A stretch of DNA of 64,000 nt from positions 62,001 through 126,000 of the forward strand of contig CAWBLP010000028.1 of NCBI GenBank assembly GCA_963789495.1. Reading direction: 5' to 3'. Positions 54,495 through 63,319 of this stretch are shown here, one piece after another. The notes beneath the pieces were generated by a model. The model was given only the letters and a program-made list of their open reading frames with translations, had not been told where the DNA came from and ran no database searches. The stretch comes from CAWBLP01 sp963789495 (GTDB lineage Bacteria > Pseudomonadota > Alphaproteobacteria > Acetobacterales > Acetobacteraceae). Each line of letters opens with the position of its first letter. The first letter of the stretch is position 1. The position numbers were made by a program, and so were the translations under genes.

Positions 54495-55286
54495 GTGACC
54501 GCACAGCGCACAAAGGTGTGGCGGGCCTTGTTCCTGTCGGACATCCATCTTGCCACACGGCTATGCCGGGCGGCTGCACTCACCCGATTCCTGCGGGCAA
54601 CGGAAACGGAGACGCTGTACCTGGTCGGCGACATCATCGACCAGTCGCGGTTCCGCCCGTTTTGGACCGATGAGCAACGCGATGTGCTCGCAGCGATCGA
54701 AGCTGCGAGCCTGCGCATGCGCGTTGTCGCCATCAGCGGCAATCATGACAGCAAAGTCGTTGGAGAGGTCTATCAGGAGGACGCTGTCCATGTGTCTGCG
54801 GCGGGCTGCCGTCTGTGGGTGACGCATGGAGACCAGTTCGATCGTATCGCGCGGATCGGTAACGTCGCGAGCAAATTCGGGGGCTGGACCTGCGACGGAC
54901 TGCAATGGGCCAGCGACCGGCTGGACCGCCGGGTGCTGCGGCACGGTCTCCCGGCGATTACCGTCGCGCGACGGTTCAAGCACAGGATGAAGCGGGTGAC
55001 GCGGTACAGTGAACGATACGCCGAAGCCCTGAGTACCGAGGCGGCTCGCCGCGGATTCGACGGCGTCATCAGCGGGCATATCCACGTCCCCGAACTGGCG
55101 AGACGAAACGGGGTGCTCTACGGCAATTGCGGTGACTGGATCGACAACTGCACTGCGATCGGTGAACAGCACGACGGCACATTGGTATTGCTGCGCGCGG
55201 AGCACGGCGTCCGAACTGAAGCGGAGATAGCCGGACCATGGAACCGGGAGCCGCTCCCCCCAGCGGCCGTCAGCACATGGGGTTGA
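54495..55286 (+). CDS. LpxH-like metallophosphoesterase
   Basis: This 263-residue protein has the full calcineurin-like motif set: LSDIHLA, VGDIIDQ, GNHDSK, THGDQFD and SGHIHVPE. The order and length match UDP-2,3-diacylglucosamine hydrolase-like (LpxH/YbbF) proteins of the MPP_YbbF group. The substrate here is unknown; an LPS-precursor role would be odd inside a biosynthetic operon. GTG 54495 is chosen because a GGGGGG stretch lies about 10 bases upstream. The open frame continues far into the patatin gene, so it is overlap, not coding. The gene is 26 bp after patatin copy 1 and converges directly with the STAS gene, with no base between the stops. Confidence 0.83.
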   Translation: MTAQRTKVWRALFLSDIHLATRLCRAAALTRFLRATETETLYLVGDIIDQSRFRPFWTDEQRDVLAAIEAASLRMRVVAISGNHDSKVVGEVYQEDAVHVSAAGCRLWVTHGDQFDRIARIGNVASKFGGWTCDGLQWASDRLDRRVLRHGLPAITVARRFKHRMKRVTRYSERYAEALSTEAARRGFDGVISGHIHVPELARRNGVLYGNCGDWIDNCTAIGEQHDGTLVLLRAEHGVRTEAEIAGPWNREPLPPAAVSTWG

Positions 55287-55670
55287 TCAGGGCGCCTGCA
55301 CGTCGAGCGTGGGCGAGAGCGCTTCCCGGCTGCCGGCCAGCTGGATCAGGCCTTCGCCAACATCGGGGACGAGCAGAATCAGACCGGCGAGACCATTCAT
55401 CTCCAGCACCGGAAAAACGCTGTCCTGCACACCCGCTATACTCAACCGCCGGGCAGCCGAACGTAACTGCTGTGCTATCGTCAGGATAGCTCCCAGGCCG
55501 TGGTGGTTGACATAGAAGACGTGGGTGAAGTCGCACAGCACATCGGTGGTCGGGTGCTCGCCGAGGCGAGACTGCAGATGGCTCAGCAATTCGGACGCGG
55601 TTTCCTCATCCAGCCGTCCGGCGATCCTGAGCACCAGAACATGACCGGCCAGTTCCTCGGAGATGACCAC
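55287..55670 (-). CDS. STAS-domain protein (anti-sigma-factor antagonist-like) lacking the phosphorylatable Ser
   Basis: This is a single STAS domain of about 127 residues: LVLRIAGRLDEETASELLSHL, DVLCDFTHVFYVNHHGLGAILTIAQQL, LSIAGVQDSVFPVLEMNGL. In SpoIIAA-like antagonists the helix start reads DSSGLG, with a phosphorylated Ser; here it reads NHHGLG, so regulation by serine phosphorylation is impossible at that site. GTG 55670 is preferred because GGAGGG lies 6 bases upstream; an earlier in-frame GTG (55694, adding MANHGGRS) has no such site. It is the only minus-strand gene within this stretch and faces the metallophosphoesterase. Its partner (sigma/anti-sigma or transporter) is not in the window. 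Confidence 0.78.
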   Translation of the reverse strand: MVISEELAGHVLVLRIAGRLDEETASELLSHLQSRLGEHPTTDVLCDFTHVFYVNHHGLGAILTIAQQLRSAARRLSIAGVQDSVFPVLEMNGLAGLILLVPDVGEGLIQLAGSREALSPTLDVQAP

Positions 55671-55746
55671 GCTACGCCCTCCATGGTTTGCCACTTATCC
55701 GTTTGACGGCAGTATTATGCGCCAGCCAAGCCCGGGGTAAAAGCAG

Positions 55747-56706
55747 ATGCGTTTGCGGATTCTGTGTCTCGATGGGGGATCACGCGGGCTTCTGGTCTGC
55801 GAACTGCTCCATCGGCTGGAGCAGGCGCGACCGGGACTGCTGGACAGTATCGATGTTCTGGCGGGGACATCGTCCGGCAGTGCCATCGCCGCCGTGCTCG
55901 CGACTGCTGGCAAAATCTCCCTGGGACTGCAGCAGGCGACCGCGATGTTCGAAGCCTGGAATCCATTCGAAGGCAGCTCGCCGCTTGACGCGCGCTTCCG
56001 CGGTGCGATCGCAGGACACAACGCACTGCTGACCCATGGACCACTATACCGGCAGCTCGCTCGCATATTGGGTGAGACACGGGTCAGCGAGACGCGACGC
56101 AGGATCATCATTCCCACCGTACAGCTGGATAATCACGCATCGCTGCCGCGCTACCGTCGCTGGACGGTGGAGACCTACCATAATCTTGGGGAGGAAATGG
56201 CGGTCCACCATATCAGGCTGCTTGACGTGGTGATGCGTTCGTGTGCGGTGCCGATCCTGTATCCGGTATTCCAGGGCCATGTGGACGGCGGGGTCTTCGC
56301 CAACAATCCGTCACTGGATGCGCTGGTCACCGCGCAGGACTTTCTCGATATCCCGCAGGAGGAGATTCTGGTGCTGTCGATTGGGCAGGGCATCTCGACA
56401 CACAAGATGGAGCTTGAAAGCGGCGATATTGGCTATGGCCATTGGCTGCTCAACCCGCAGATGCCCGGCGCGCTGATCCGGCTGATGTTGACGGCAAATG
56501 AGCAGGCGACCACGTACTACTGCAGTCGGCTGCTGCGGGATCGGTTCGTGCGCGTGGATCCGGTTCTTGGAGCCGAAATCGAGCCGCATGCCGACAAGCC
56601 GCTCGACGTGTTCTGCACGGAACAGAGGCAGGCCGCTGCGGCGGCGGCGCTGTCAGCCACGCTCGAGCACCTGGACGGTATCAACTGGTTTGGTGAGCAG
56701 GGCTAG
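55747..56706 (+). CDS. Patatin-like phospholipase (copy 2)
   Basis: This 319-residue patatin paralogue of copy 1 lacks the C-terminal tail. The catalytic elbow is GTSSGS (about residue 40), the oxyanion loop is LDGGSRGL (with the Arg that copy 1 lacks), and the Asp lies in GHVDGGVFANNPS (about 178). The rest aligns with copy 1 (DIGYGHWLLNPQMPG, ATTYYCSRLLRDRF). It starts 52 bp from the divergent STAS gene, so it has its own promoter region. Its 3' end overlaps the convergent MFS gene by 26 bp. It is predicted to be a lipid acyl hydrolase; its link with the NRPS-PKS product is inferred only from position and duplication. Confidence 0.87.
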   Translation: MRLRILCLDGGSRGLLVCELLHRLEQARPGLLDSIDVLAGTSSGSAIAAVLATAGKISLGLQQATAMFEAWNPFEGSSPLDARFRGAIAGHNALLTHGPLYRQLARILGETRVSETRRRIIIPTVQLDNHASLPRYRRWTVETYHNLGEEMAVHHIRLLDVVMRSCAVPILYPVFQGHVDGGVFANNPSLDALVTAQDFLDIPQEEILVLSIGQGISTHKMELESGDIGYGHWLLNPQMPGALIRLMLTANEQATTYYCSRLLRDRFVRVDPVLGAEIEPHADKPLDVFCTEQRQAAAAAALSATLEHLDGINWFGEQG

Positions 56707-58195
56707 CCGGGTCTGCTGAGGCAGGTGCAGCATGGTCCGGCGGTGGCTTCCGCAGCGGGATGTTTGGGAGGCGCCAGGCCAGACCAATCGTCATTGCGGC
56801 AAGAATTGCCGCGAGGGTAATCGTCAAGCTCAGTCCGTCATGAAGGCCATGGGGTGCGTTGGCGAGCGCGGATGCGGCGCCCGCCTGGAGCGCGGGGTTG
56901 ATATGCGAAGTGCCGACAACAATGGCGCCCGCGACCGCCACGGCGAAGGCGTTGCCCATCCCGCGGAAGAATGCGGCGCAAGCGGTTGCGGCGCCGATCA
57001 ATGCGGGATCGATAGCGTTCTGCAAGGCAACGGTCACGCCTGGCATGACCAAGCCGAGTGCCAAACCGAGGACGGTGAGCAGGATTCCAAGCACCCAGTT
57101 CCCCAGGCCCAGCCACACGGCGATCGCCAAGGCCGACAAGGCGACGGTGGTACCTATTGCTCCGGCAAGGACACAGCCATGATAGCGGCCAATGCGTGTG
57201 ATCGCGCGGCCGCCGCCAAGCAGACCGACCATGAGTCCGGCGACGGTGGGCGTCATCATTAAGCCCGATTGCGTCGGCGTGAGCCCTGCGGCCAGCTGCA
57301 GGAACAGTGGGACAAAGGTCAGAGCGCAGGTCACGGCAGTGGAGATCAGGGCGCCAAGGATCGATGCGACGGAAAAGATGCGATTCGCAAACAACGTAAT
57401 AGGAATGATCGGTGCCGGCGACCGGCGTTCGATGGGGATGACACTAGCCAGCAGCAGCGCGGCGACAAGCGCCAGAAGCAGGATGACAGGCGAGTTCCAG
57501 GGAAACAGCGTGCCGCCCCAGCTCAGAGCGAGCATTGCCGCGCCGGCGCCTAGGGTGACGACGGCGGCTCCCGCGAGGTCGAGCCTTACTTTTTCCGAGC
57601 GCGGGAGATCGATCAGGGAGGCGAGTACCAGGACCAGAGCCGCGGCCCCGAACGGAAGGTTGACGTAGAAGATCCATCGCCAGGAAAGAGCCTGTGTCAG
57701 GAAGCCTCCGGCTGGCGGGCCAAGCAGGCTGGCGCCGACAAAAACTGCGCCGAACATGCCTTGGTAACCGGCGCGCCGGTCGGGGGAAACCAGATCGGAC
57801 ATGGTGATCTGAATGAGGGTCGTCAGACCCCCTGCACCGAGGCCCTGAATGGCGCGTCCGATGACCAGCCCCCTCATGTCGCCCGCAAACCCGGAGACGA
57901 CAGAACCGAGCAGGAAGAGTCCGATCGCGGTGACGAACAGCGGACGCCGGCCGTAAAGGTCGCTCAATCGCCCGTAGAGAGGTGTGCTCGCTGTGGCGGT
58001 GAGCAAAAATGCGATCAGTACCCAGGCCAGGTGCTGCACCTGGCCGAACTCTTCAAGAATATGCGGAAAGGCCGGGCCAACGATGTTGGCATCGAGGGCG
58101 GAGACCCCCAGCACGAGCATGAGGCCGGTGAGCGTCACCGGCAGCGAGCGCGATCGTGTCCGCTGCACTTTCCGGGCGGGGGCGGCGTCGCTCAT
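56681..58195 (-). CDS. MFS drug exporter, DHA2 (EmrB/QacA) family, 14 TM
   Basis: This 504-residue membrane protein has about 14 hydrophobic helices. DHA2 signatures are motif A, GRLSDLYGRRP (about 75), the LDANIVGPAFPHI segment in TM1, motif C-like ASLLGPPAGGFL (about 155) and WRWIFYVNLPFG. Such exporters use the proton gradient to pump amphiphilic compounds out and often confer self-resistance in antibiotic clusters. It is translated together with the upstream alpha/beta hydrolase (ATGA overlap) and convergent with patatin copy 2. It is the best candidate for product export and self-protection. Confidence 0.92.
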   Translation of the reverse strand: MSDAAPARKVQRTRSRSLPVTLTGLMLVLGVSALDANIVGPAFPHILEEFGQVQHLAWVLIAFLLTATASTPLYGRLSDLYGRRPLFVTAIGLFLLGSVVSGFAGDMRGLVIGRAIQGLGAGGLTTLIQITMSDLVSPDRRAGYQGMFGAVFVGASLLGPPAGGFLTQALSWRWIFYVNLPFGAAALVLVLASLIDLPRSEKVRLDLAGAAVVTLGAGAAMLALSWGGTLFPWNSPVILLLALVAALLLASVIPIERRSPAPIIPITLFANRIFSVASILGALISTAVTCALTFVPLFLQLAAGLTPTQSGLMMTPTVAGLMVGLLGGGRAITRIGRYHGCVLAGAIGTTVALSALAIAVWLGLGNWVLGILLTVLGLALGLVMPGVTVALQNAIDPALIGAATACAAFFRGMGNAFAVAVAGAIVVGTSHINPALQAGAASALANAPHGLHDGLSLTITLAAILAAMTIGLAWRLPNIPLRKPPPDHAAPASADPASPAHQTS

Positions 58196-58905
58196 TCCGC
58201 GAACTGCGACAACATGTTAGAGAGGGTCTGAGGCGCATCGATCATCGCGTCATGGCCGCTTTCGATCGAAGCGCAGGTGAATCGCGGATTGGCTGACAGG
58301 CGTGCAGCGATATCGCGGAAGTCGTTTGGCTGAAACCGGGTTGTCGCGACGTAAGCGAGCCGAGGAACCTGCTGCCAATGGTCGCCGAGCCGGGCAGTCT
58401 CGGTGAAGGTGGCCAGTGGATGCGGCGTGCATCGGCGATCGACCCATTGCTGATCCGCCTCGGAACCGAGTGCGTATACGACGGCGGGCGCGGGTGGCAG
58501 GACGTCACCATTGGGGCCGTGCACGACGCTTTGCAGGATGCGCTCACGCCGGTCCGGGGGGTCGGCATCCAGGAGCGATAGTCCGTTCGCGGCTATGTAG
58601 CCGTCCAGCAACACCAGTGTCGCAAGACGGGGCGTGATGCGGTCGGCGACCAGGGTGCTGACCGCGCCGCCATAGCTATGGCCGCACAATACGAGATGAT
58701 CGATTTCCTCCGCCTCGATGCAGCCGATCACATCTGCGACGTGCGTTGAAAGATCCACGCCTGGCGAAAGCAGGTGCGCACGTTCGCCGAGACCGGTAAG
58801 GGTGGGCGTGAACACCAAGTGGCCGGCCGCTCGAAGACAATCCGCCGTCCGGCGCCAGCACCATCCGCCGTGCCACGCGCCATGGACGAGAACGAAACTG
58901 GTCAT
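58192..58905 (-). CDS. Alpha/beta hydrolase (esterase, salicylate-esterase-like)
   Basis: This is a 237-residue hydrolase. MTSFVLVHGAWHGGWCW carries the HGxW oxyanion loop, and the nucleophile is in LCGHSYGGAV (Ser about 82). The catalytic His is in SIESGHDAMIDAP near the end. The compact fold matches the plant methyl-esterase/hydroxynitrile-lyase-like group found in bacteria. ATG 58905 is used; the open frame continues 47 codons upstream through intergenic DNA, and a GGGGG stretch precedes the chosen ATG. It shares an operon with the MFS exporter. It could hydrolyse an ester in the product or in an imported inhibitor; this is not determinable here. Confidence 0.85.
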   Translation of the reverse strand: MTSFVLVHGAWHGGWCWRRTADCLRAAGHLVFTPTLTGLGERAHLLSPGVDLSTHVADVIGCIEAEEIDHLVLCGHSYGGAVSTLVADRITPRLATLVLLDGYIAANGLSLLDADPPDRRERILQSVVHGPNGDVLPPAPAVVYALGSEADQQWVDRRCTPHPLATFTETARLGDHWQQVPRLAYVATTRFQPNDFRDIAARLSANPRFTCASIESGHDAMIDAPQTLSNMLSQFAE

Positions 58906-59204
58906 TCGCGTTACCCCCACCGAAACCGGGCATGCATTCGACACCGAGCCATGATAATAAGGTTGGTGCTTGCAAAGGGCCAACCGAATCTGTGCGCATA
59001 CGACCCGTGTAGTGGAGGCTCGGAGCAAGTTGACAGTCGACCGCAATGCGCGAAACGGTGCATATACGATGACTGATTGTCGTTGCAGCGGTATGGCAAA
59101 TTCATTGGTCCGGACTCATGATGTGTACTGTTGGCACGCCGTGCCTTTGCGCGCGCCGGTGAATGCAGCGTGGAAACCGGTCCGTTGATCAAGGGAGCGC
59201 GGCG
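58906..59204. other. Divergent intergenic region between hydrolase/exporter and epimerase/glycosyltransferase operons
   Basis: These 299 bases must hold promoters for both directions. The sequence is less GC-rich than the genes around it and includes TGATAATAAGG, TTGACA near 59030 and TATACG near 59063. The spacing of the latter pair (about 27 bp) is too long for sigma70. No gene, hairpin terminator or clear operator was recognised. Confidence 0.5.
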
Positions 59205-60347
59205 ATGCGCTCCATCCTGATCACCGGAGGTGCCGGTTTCATCGGCATCGAGACCGCCAATGCCCTCGCTGAAGCAGGCCATCGCCTGCGGGTGCTGGAC
59301 TCGCTCGATCCTCAGGTCCACGCGCCGGAAGCGAGACGGCCGGTTCGGCTCCGCCCTGAGGTGGAGTTCATCCGAGGTGACGTACGGGACGCCGATACGC
59401 TGCGGCGTGCGCTGCATCGCATCGATACCGTCTATTGCATGGCCGCGGTGACCGGCACGGCTCAATCCGCCTATGAGAGCCGGCGGTATGTCGACGTGAA
59501 TGGCTGCGGGACGGCGCTGTTGTGGGACACCATTGTCGAACAGCGGCATTCCTTGGAACGTGTGGTTCTTGCGTCCTCCCGCGCCGTTTATGGCGAGGGC
59601 GCCTATGATTGCGCCTCGTGCGGCCGTGTCGCGCCACCCGGCCGCACGGCGGCGCAACTGGATGCGGGGCGATGGGAGCCGACCTGCCCGCATTGCAACG
59701 GACCGCTGCAGGCGGCTCTGACGTCCGAAAACCATGCCGGCCAGGCCAGTTCCGTCTATGCAACGACGAAGCTGCTCCAGGAGCAACTGTGCTGGCACGG
59801 ATCTCAGGTCACCGGCATCCCGACAGTCGTCCTGCGCTACTTCAACGTCATCGGCGCGCACCAGTCGATGCGCAATCCCTATTGTGGCATCGCCTCGATC
59901 TTCTGTACGCGCCTGCTCGCGGGATTGCCCATCCAGCTTTACGAAGACGGAGCGATCGAGCGGGATTTCATCAGCGTGCCGGATGTGGTGCTGTCGAACC
60001 GGCTTGCGCTTGATTTGCCGGCCGCGAACGTCTGCCTCAATATCGGGTCCGGCCGCGCGGTGCGGCTCTCCTCCATTGCGGCCATGCTGTGCAAAATCAT
60101 GGATGTTGCGCCAGCGTTCGAAGTGACGAGCTTTTCCCGGCTTGGCGATGTCCGCCGCTGCATCGCCGATACCAGCGCGGCCGTCGGTGCCATGGGGTTC
60201 CGCGCCAACTCCGACATCGGGACCGCGCTGACCGAGATCGTTCAGTGGGTACGGGGGCAGGAACGCAATGACGAGCAGTACCAGGCGATGCTGTCTGAGC
60301 TGAATGCGCGATCGGTGTTGCGGGGCCATGGGAGACCGGCACGATGA
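59205..60347 (+). CDS. NAD-dependent sugar epimerase/dehydratase (extended SDR) with zinc-ribbon insertion
   Basis: This is a 380-residue extended SDR. The Rossmann start is ILITGGAGFIG, the catalytic Tyr/Lys lie in SSVYATTKLLQEQ, and the Ser region is VVLASSRAVYGEG. Between the catalytic Ser and Tyr regions it has an insertion with two CxxC pairs (CASCG ... CPHCNG), which probably bind zinc. A similar insertion is known in dTDP-L-rhamnose 4-epimerase-like proteins. It may therefore act on a dTDP- or GDP-deoxysugar; the substrate is inferred. ATG 59205 follows AAGGGAG; the frame is open 14 codons further up without a site. It is translationally coupled to the glycosyltransferase (ATGA). Confidence 0.87.
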   Translation: MRSILITGGAGFIGIETANALAEAGHRLRVLDSLDPQVHAPEARRPVRLRPEVEFIRGDVRDADTLRRALHRIDTVYCMAAVTGTAQSAYESRRYVDVNGCGTALLWDTIVEQRHSLERVVLASSRAVYGEGAYDCASCGRVAPPGRTAAQLDAGRWEPTCPHCNGPLQAALTSENHAGQASSVYATTKLLQEQLCWHGSQVTGIPTVVLRYFNVIGAHQSMRNPYCGIASIFCTRLLAGLPIQLYEDGAIERDFISVPDVVLSNRLALDLPAANVCLNIGSGRAVRLSSIAAMLCKIMDVAPAFEVTSFSRLGDVRRCIADTSAAVGAMGFRANSDIGTALTEIVQWVRGQERNDEQYQAMLSELNARSVLRGHGRPAR

Positions 60348-61570
60348 CATTCCGCATCCTCTTCATCGGCGAGGCGCTGACTCTTTCGCATGTCGTGCGG
60401 CCGCTGGTGCTGGCACGCGCGGCACATGCTGCGGGCTACCAGGTCGCATTCGCATGCGACGATCGCTATGCGGCACTCGTCGGCAAGATTCCCTTCCGCT
60501 GGTTCAGGCTGACAGCAGCCTTACCCAAGGGAGATGCCAAGGATCGGCTGAAACAGACGGTACCGTTGTTCAGCGTGCCCACCCTGGAGGCGCAGATCCG
60601 CGAGGATCGCCGGCTGCTCCAATTGTCCACGCCCGATCTCGTGGTCGGTGACATGCGCCATTCCCTCGCAATTTCCGCGCGAGAGGCAGGCATTCCGTTC
60701 GCAACGATCATCAATGCGCATTGGGCGCCCGGCACACACGACCTGCCGCAGCCGGTACACCATGTCATGCGCAAACTGCTGACCAATACCATGTTCGACG
60801 AGATGTACCGCTCGCTGTTCGCCGTCGGATCGACCGTGTACAACGCTCCGCTGAACCTCGTGCGTCTGCGCCACGGCCGACCGCCGCTGCCGCCCGACAT
60901 TCGTCACGCCTTCTTCGACGCCGACCACATTCTGCTGGCTGACGCCCCCGAATTTCCCGCCGTGGGGAAGCTGCCAGAGAATGCGATGTATCTGGGTCCC
61001 ATCTTGTGGGCGCCGGACATCGATCTGCCACCTTGGTGGGACGATGTTTCGGCGACCCAGCCGGTGATCTATGTCAACCTGGGCAGCTCTGGCGAACCCG
61101 GCATTTTGCCGCAGATCGCCGATGGGCTGACTGCCCTGGGCGCCAACGTTATGATTGCCACCACAGGAAACCAGGCAATCACGCCGCGGACCGGCTTTTT
61201 CATTACGGATTTCCTGCCGGGCGACGTGGCGCTGCGCCGGTCGTCACTCGCCGTCCTGTCAGGCGGTTCGATGGCGGCTCAGCCGGCACTGTGTGCCGGT
61301 GTGCCGGTGCTGGCAATTCCCAGCAATGGCGACCAACTGATCTATGCGCGCCTGATCGCACGGGAAGGCGCCGGTGAAGTCGTCACCGAAGCCGAGATCA
61401 ATTCGGCCACGATCAGACGCATTGCCAGCCAGATGCTGCGCGAACCGCGCTATGCCGAAAACGCCCGACGGCTCGGCGCGATGCTACGCGAGCGTAACGC
61501 AGAGCAGAGCTTCGTTGATTTCCTGCGTGACACGGAATTGACCACGGCACTCAGGAGCGGAACGCGATGA
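60344..61570 (+). CDS. GT1-like glycosyltransferase (macrolide-glycosyltransferase type)
   Basis: This is a 408-residue GT-B protein. The N-terminal acceptor domain begins ILFIGEALTLSHVVRPLVLARAAHAAGYQVAFAC. The C-terminal donor domain has VIYVNLGSSG (about 240) and VLSGGSMAAQPALCAGVPVLAIPSNGDQ (about 300). The latter corresponds to the UDP/dTDP-sugar binding block, although the usual HGG reads SGG. Such enzymes glycosylate polyketides and other small molecules. With the preceding epimerase it forms a two-gene sugar module, suggesting the assembly-line product carries a deoxysugar or similar. The 3' end overlaps the convergent ABC1 kinase gene by 20 bp. Confidence 0.86.
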   Translation: MTFRILFIGEALTLSHVVRPLVLARAAHAAGYQVAFACDDRYAALVGKIPFRWFRLTAALPKGDAKDRLKQTVPLFSVPTLEAQIREDRRLLQLSTPDLVVGDMRHSLAISAREAGIPFATIINAHWAPGTHDLPQPVHHVMRKLLTNTMFDEMYRSLFAVGSTVYNAPLNLVRLRHGRPPLPPDIRHAFFDADHILLADAPEFPAVGKLPENAMYLGPILWAPDIDLPPWWDDVSATQPVIYVNLGSSGEPGILPQIADGLTALGANVMIATTGNQAITPRTGFFITDFLPGDVALRRSSLAVLSGGSMAAQPALCAGVPVLAIPSNGDQLIYARLIAREGAGEVVTEAEINSATIRRIASQMLREPRYAENARRLGAMLRERNAEQSFVDFLRDTELTTALRSGTR

Positions 61571-63218
61571 GCGCGAACAGCGCAATGCCTCCGATAGCGG
61601 CTGCCACAAGTCCAGGTGGAATCTGGCCGGACCCAGCGTAAATCGCCACGGAGATCATCGCACCGGCGGCAATGATGGCCGGTCCGCTCGAGCGGCCGCT
61701 ACGAACATCCCTTCGGTGCGACTGGTCCCCGGCTTCCAGGCGAATGCGCACGCGGCCTCGCTCCACCTGGGTCAGCAGTGCTTCCAGGCGTCGCGGCAGC
61801 CCGAGCGCCGTAAGTCCCACGCGTCGCAGGGTGGCGGCATCGACCGTCAACTCATCGCGTTGGATCCGTTCAGCCAAAGGCAGGAAGCATTCGGTCGGAT
61901 CGAAACAGGGGTCGATACGGGCGACGGTTCCGGCACAGATGCCCATTGCGCGGTAGATGAACAGCAACTCGGCCTTTAGCTTCATCGGCGAATTGTAGAG
62001 AAAATCGCTGTGTTCGGCGAAGAAGCGGCCATATTCGGGCAATTCGTGGCGATTGACCTGTCCGGTGAAGTAGCGGGGCAGGCGCGCGACCATGGCGGCG
62101 GTGACACGTTCAAGCTGGTCGAGATCGGTGCCCGGCAACAGCAGGTCGCCTTCCACATAGGATTGCACAATCGTATAGGCATCGCCTGTCGCAATGCCCG
62201 TAGCATAGGTGCGCAAGAAGCCGCGTGCGTACGGCGGCACGCGCACGACCATGCCGAAATCGACGAAGATCAGCTCGAAAGGTCGGCCGGCAGATGTGGC
62301 CACAAGGCTGCTGGAGCCGGACGATGTTGGCAGAGGGCGCACGAACAGATTGCCGGGGTGCGGATCGGCATGCACCAGCCCGGCGCGAAACACCTGGTCG
62401 AGGCAGCAATCCATCAGCCTGCGCGCGACCTCCCTCGGGCTGACGCCTTGGGCAAGATATCCCGCAGTGTCATCGACGCGGAAATAGGCGACATCCTCCA
62501 TGGCAAGGGTCCGCCGCGCCGAATGCGACCGGTAGAGTTGCGGCGCGCGAACTCCCTCCATGTCCCGGAACGCGATGGCAAAGTCTTCGATGTTGCGCGC
62601 TTCCTCGAGGCAATCGAGTTCCAACCGTGTCACTCTGGCAAATTCCTGAACGAGCACACGCAGGTCCACGCGTCTGGCGATCCTGGGAAACCGGCGCACC
62701 CAGCCGATAGCACGCGAAAGCACGGCAAGATCGGCTTCTACTATGCTGCCGATTCCGGGGCGCAGCGCTTTCACGACAACGGGTGTGCCGTCCTGCAACG
62801 TGGCGCCGTGGACCTGGGCAAGCGAGGCGGCGGCAAGCGCCTTCGGCTCGAAATGCGTGAACAGAGCTGCAATCGGTTGGGCGAAATCAGCTTCGATCTG
62901 CGCAATGACCAGCACCGCCGGTGCAGGCGGAACCGTGTCGTGCAGTTCCGTAAGGATCCGGGTCACCTCGCTCGGCAACAGGTCCATGCGGGCGCCGACA
63001 TACTGGCCCAGCTTGATGAGCACGCCACCAAGGCGGCTCGCTTCGTCAACGTAGCGCCTGGCGAGGCGGGTCCAGCGCGGAATCGGCGGCGACCGGAACC
63101 GGTTCAGGACCGGACGATTAAGGACGATGTCCCACCAGATGATGTGCAACACCAGTCCGGTAAACAGTCGCCGTACTTCGCGAAATCGTCCATTGTTCCG
63201 AGTGTAACCGGCTTGCAT
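61551..63218 (-). CDS. ABC1/UbiB/AarF-family atypical kinase
   Basis: This 555-residue protein has the hallmarks of the UbiB family: KLGQYVGARMDLLPSE (KxGQ motif, about 70), PKALAAASLAQVHGA (Ala-rich loop, about 130), VVVKALRPG (Lys), HADPHPGNLF (catalytic loop, about 287) and FVDFGMV (metal Asp, about 325). The C-terminal end has two hydrophobic helices (PAIIAAGAMISVAIYAG, GLVAAAIGGIALFALIAF). Family members are ATPases/kinases needed for ubiquinone and other prenyl-lipid pathways at membranes. In this position it could be an unrelated housekeeping gene or help a membrane-bound tailoring step. No strong ribosome binding site precedes ATG 63218. Confidence 0.9.
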   Translation of the reverse strand: MQAGYTRNNGRFREVRRLFTGLVLHIIWWDIVLNRPVLNRFRSPPIPRWTRLARRYVDEASRLGGVLIKLGQYVGARMDLLPSEVTRILTELHDTVPPAPAVLVIAQIEADFAQPIAALFTHFEPKALAAASLAQVHGATLQDGTPVVVKALRPGIGSIVEADLAVLSRAIGWVRRFPRIARRVDLRVLVQEFARVTRLELDCLEEARNIEDFAIAFRDMEGVRAPQLYRSHSARRTLAMEDVAYFRVDDTAGYLAQGVSPREVARRLMDCCLDQVFRAGLVHADPHPGNLFVRPLPTSSGSSSLVATSAGRPFELIFVDFGMVVRVPPYARGFLRTYATGIATGDAYTIVQSYVEGDLLLPGTDLDQLERVTAAMVARLPRYFTGQVNRHELPEYGRFFAEHSDFLYNSPMKLKAELLFIYRAMGICAGTVARIDPCFDPTECFLPLAERIQRDELTVDAATLRRVGLTALGLPRRLEALLTQVERGRVRIRLEAGDQSHRRDVRSGRSSGPAIIAAGAMISVAIYAGSGQIPPGLVAAAIGGIALFALIAFRS

Positions 63219-63319
63219 GGGTCAGTGACCCGGAACCAGCTTACCAACAATAGCCTGCAACGGGCTGGCGTTGGAATATGATCGGGCATACATTTGGTCA
63301 GCTTGCATCACGGTCGGCA

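Noticed and set aside
59025..59070. Sigma70 promoter TTGACA...TATACG
   Set aside because: The spacing is about 27 bp, far from 16-18, and no -10-like hexamer exists at the right distance.
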